NCBI GenBank assembly: GCA_023391835.1
Contig: JAEWAE010000041.1
Span: 1-22,410 of the forward strand
Reading direction: 5' to 3'
DNA from: Bacillota bacterium
Lineage (GTDB): Bacteria; Bacillota; Clostridia; Oscillospirales; Ethanoligenentaceae
Length of the DNA: 22,410 nt
Shown here: piece after piece, positions 20,827-22,410 of the stretch
How positions within the stretch are numbered: position 1 is the stretch's first letter
How the letters are laid out: each line of letters opens with the position of its first letter
Program-made: the position numbers and the translations under genes
The notes under the pieces: model-generated
Seen by the model: only the letters and a program-made list of their open reading frames with translations
What the model was told of the DNA's origin: nothing
The model's database searches: none

Positions 20827-20880
20827 TGTTCGTTCCTCCATAAATTTATCGTTTCAGTTGAAAATATCTCTGCTGCGAAG

Positions 20881-21654
20881 CTATTTTGGAAATGCGATCC
20901 CGGAATACCTCTCACACGCGGCAAGAAGCCGCTCCTGCGTCTGAACATCGTCTGTTGCAGGATGATGCGCGCGGGGCCTCCCGTGGTAGAAATATCGCCC
21001 CGATACCGTGGCGGACGGATCGGTGCCGGCCGCCAGCCATACTTGCGTTTTCGGCGCTTCCTTCAGACTGTCCGGTGCGCCTTTTCCGCCCATCATTGTT
21101 GCGACCCAGCCTGGGTCTACGGCATTGGAATACGCATCGGGCCATCTTCGAGCGACTGCGAAAGCCAAAAGAACCATATGCAGCTTGGAATCGGAATACG
21201 CCGCATACCCAGCCCAAGGGCGTTCTGCCCACAGTAAATCGTTTAAGGATGAATCCCCATCCTTATGCAGGCCGGAACTCATGTAGATCAACCTTTCCGG
21301 CTTCCGTATCAGGCAAGTCAAAACGTATGGCGCAAGGCTGTTAATTGCGAAAACATGCGGCAGCCCGTCCACCGTCTCAATCCGCCGGGGTTCGCGGTAT
21401 CCGACGGACGCGTTGTATATAATGGCATCAAATCGCCCCAATGCGTTTACCTGCCTTGCGACGCTCTTCATTCCATTGAGGCTCGATAAGTCGCCAAGGA
21501 CGACGCTCTCCGCGCCCGGCGCGCCTTCCAAGGCATCCTTCGCACGTTTATCGTCGCGGGCATGCAGAACGACCCGATGACCGGATTGAACGAGAAGATT
21601 TGCGGCCCGTTGTCCCAGACCTCCGGCAGAACCGGTTATGAAAATCCGGGACAT
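20881..21654 (-). CDS. Short-chain dehydrogenase/reductase
   Basis: This 257-residue NAD(P)-dependent oxidoreductase has the classical SDR signatures: TGSAGGLG at residues 7-14 (cofactor binding), HARDDKRA (a basic patch that favours NADPH), YNAS at 80-83 in place of NNAG, the catalytic serine in YMSSGLH (126-127), and Tyr153 and Lys157 in YSDSK. The stretch DPGWVATMMGG fits the post-catalytic loop. The ATG at 21654 follows GGGAGG by seven bases; a longer frame upstream lacks one. It is divergent from the TetR-family gene, a typical arrangement for an inducible detoxification operon. Substrate unknown. Confidence 0.88.
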   Translation of the reverse strand: MSRIFITGSAGGLGQRAANLLVQSGHRVVLHARDDKRAKDALEGAPGAESVVLGDLSSLNGMKSVARQVNALGRFDAIIYNASVGYREPRRIETVDGLPHVFAINSLAPYVLTCLIRKPERLIYMSSGLHKDGDSSLNDLLWAERPWAGYAAYSDSKLHMVLLAFAVARRWPDAYSNAVDPGWVATMMGGKGAPDSLKEAPKTQVWLAAGTDPSATVSGRYFYHGRPRAHHPATDDVQTQERLLAACERYSGIAFPK

Positions 21655-21719
21655 GGTTTTCCTCCCTTCCAAAAACGGATACCTGTCTTTTACCTGCCTT
21701 TGTCGGACATTCGTAATCA

Positions 21720-21761
21720 ATCAAAGTACAAAGTACATATTCTATCATTTGTAACTTTGAT
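21720..21761. promoter_or_regulatory. Inverted repeat in the SDR/TetR intergenic region
   Basis: ATCAAAGT (21720-21727) and ACTTTGAT (21754-21761) form an inverted repeat with a 26-bp gap. AAAGTAC is also repeated in tandem (21723-21736), and ATTTGTAAC occurs at 21748 and 21781. These are candidate operator elements covering the SDR promoter side. Confidence 0.4.
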
Positions 21762-21775
21762 TCATGTGATACTAT

Positions 21776-21804
21776 TTGAAATTTGTAACATGACGTGTTA
21801 TAAT
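21776..21804 (+). promoter_or_regulatory. Promoter of the TetR-family gene with overlapping operator
   Basis: TTGAAA (21776-21781) and TATAAT (21799-21804) are 17 bp apart, with TGT before the -10 (extended -10). A 15-bp imperfect palindrome, TAACATGACGTGTTA (21786-21800), fills the spacer and touches the -10. This is where an autorepressing TetR dimer would bind. Confidence 0.8.
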
Positions 21805-21839
21805 ACGGGAGCAAATCAATTCAAGATGGGGGTGAGGAA

Positions 21840-22410
21840 ATGAACCGTTTTGTATTGGATAAAGAGGCGATTCTGCAGGCGGCGGAAAATGCTATCCGGC
21901 GGTATGGCCCAGGCAAAACAAACCTTACGGATATCGCCAAAGCTTTGAGCGTCAGCCATGCCGCGATCTACCGGTACTACGCAGACAAGGCGGATCTGCT
22001 GGAAGCCGTTACGGAACGATGGCTGGCGCGCACTTTCCGTTCACTGGATCCGATTATGCGGGAAAACGCCCGGCCAGAAGAGAAACTCCGGCACTACCTG
22101 CAGGAGCTGTGCCGAACAAAACGCACATGCGCGGCGACTGATCCGGAGATGTTCGAAAATTATTCCGTTTTGTCGGAAGGTTCCAGCCGTGCCCTGAATG
22201 AACACCTCCATCATATTCTCAATCAGATGGAGTCGATTATTCAGCAAGGCATTCGCAGTAAGGTGTTTGTTGATCAAGACCCACGGCAGCTGGCCGTCTC
22301 CGCTTTTATCGCCACCAGCCGGTTCCATCATCCCGCTTTTGCTTCGGAATGGCAGAATCCCGATATTGAAAATCAACTCGACGCCGTATTGAATCTGATT
22401 CTATCCGGAA
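21840..22410 (+). CDS. TetR/AcrR-family transcriptional regulator (3' end outside window)
   Basis: 190 codons are visible and no stop is reached. The N-terminal helix-turn-helix is complete: ILQAAENAIRRYGPGKTNLT (about 10-29), DIAKALSVSHAAIYRYYADKADLLEAV (about 31-57), the TetR_N signature. The rest is a helical ligand-binding domain (DPRQLAVSAFIATSRFHHP). The start ATG at 21840 has GGGGGTGAGGA just upstream. Divergent orientation and the operator-like palindrome on its own promoter suggest it represses both itself and the SDR-flavoprotein operon until an effector binds. Base composition here is less GC-rich than in the left half of the window. Confidence 0.9.
   Translation, partial: MNRFVLDKEAILQAAENAIRRYGPGKTNLTDIAKALSVSHAAIYRYYADKADLLEAVTERWLARTFRSLDPIMRENARPEEKLRHYLQELCRTKRTCAATDPEMFENYSVLSEGSSRALNEHLHHILNQMESIIQQGIRSKVFVDQDPRQLAVSAFIATSRFHHPAFASEWQNPDIENQLDAVLNLILSG

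Noticed and set aside
1..22410. CRISPR arrays, insertion-sequence transposases and complete rRNA genes
   Set aside because: No regularly spaced direct repeats, no transposase frames and no rRNA signatures were seen.

Overview
The window looks like a chromosome segment of a GC-rich, spore-forming Clostridia bacterium, probably from the Oscillospiraceae/Ruminococcaceae side. This rests on a spore cortex-lytic SleB, a sigma-G-like promoter, Gram-positive gene neighbours (DUF1934 next to argS; rpsO-pnp; proBA), GGAGG-type ribosome binding sites and an encoded CCA on the tRNA. The genus cannot be told from the sequence.

Left core region (1-15,850). Two tandem consensus promoters at the left edge read out of the window. 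Then come sleB and a flavin azoreductase on the + strand. The rpsO-pnp unit (- strand) has its own promoter and structured leaders. A tight six-gene - strand cluster follows (ddl, murI, DUF1934, argS, a homocysteine methyltransferase, a metallophosphoesterase), covering cell-wall precursor synthesis, tRNA charging and one-carbon/methionine metabolism. On the + strand are a probable forespore membrane protein, the proline genes proB-proA with a downstream membrane-anchored protein, a DUF5662 protein and a small ferritin-like protein.

Integration locus (15,800-16,340). A consensus promoter drives a truncated 42-bp copy of the 5' half of tRNA-Ser(CGA). A complete tRNA-Ser(CGA) lies about 160 bp further on. 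The complete gene is flanked by a perfect 20-bp inverted repeat, partly built of 11-bp units, that looks like integrase arm-binding sites. The site therefore resembles an attP more than a simple attL.

Mobile-element module (16,336-20,060, - strand). A tyrosine integrase, an excisionase-like protein, a serine-recombinase-like protein without its catalytic serine, and a MazF-family toxin without a visible antitoxin form an overlapping operon. Upstream lie a doubtful reading frame, a sigma-70 region-4-like protein, and a cyclic di-GMP-I riboswitch. The riboswitch is followed by a terminator, a tiny ORF and a second terminator.

Right end (20,266-22,410). A divergent locus holds a TetR-family regulator (cut by the window edge) facing a short-chain dehydrogenase and an iron-sulfur-type flavoprotein. 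Operator-like inverted repeats lie between them. These genes may be island cargo; the far end of the island was not found.
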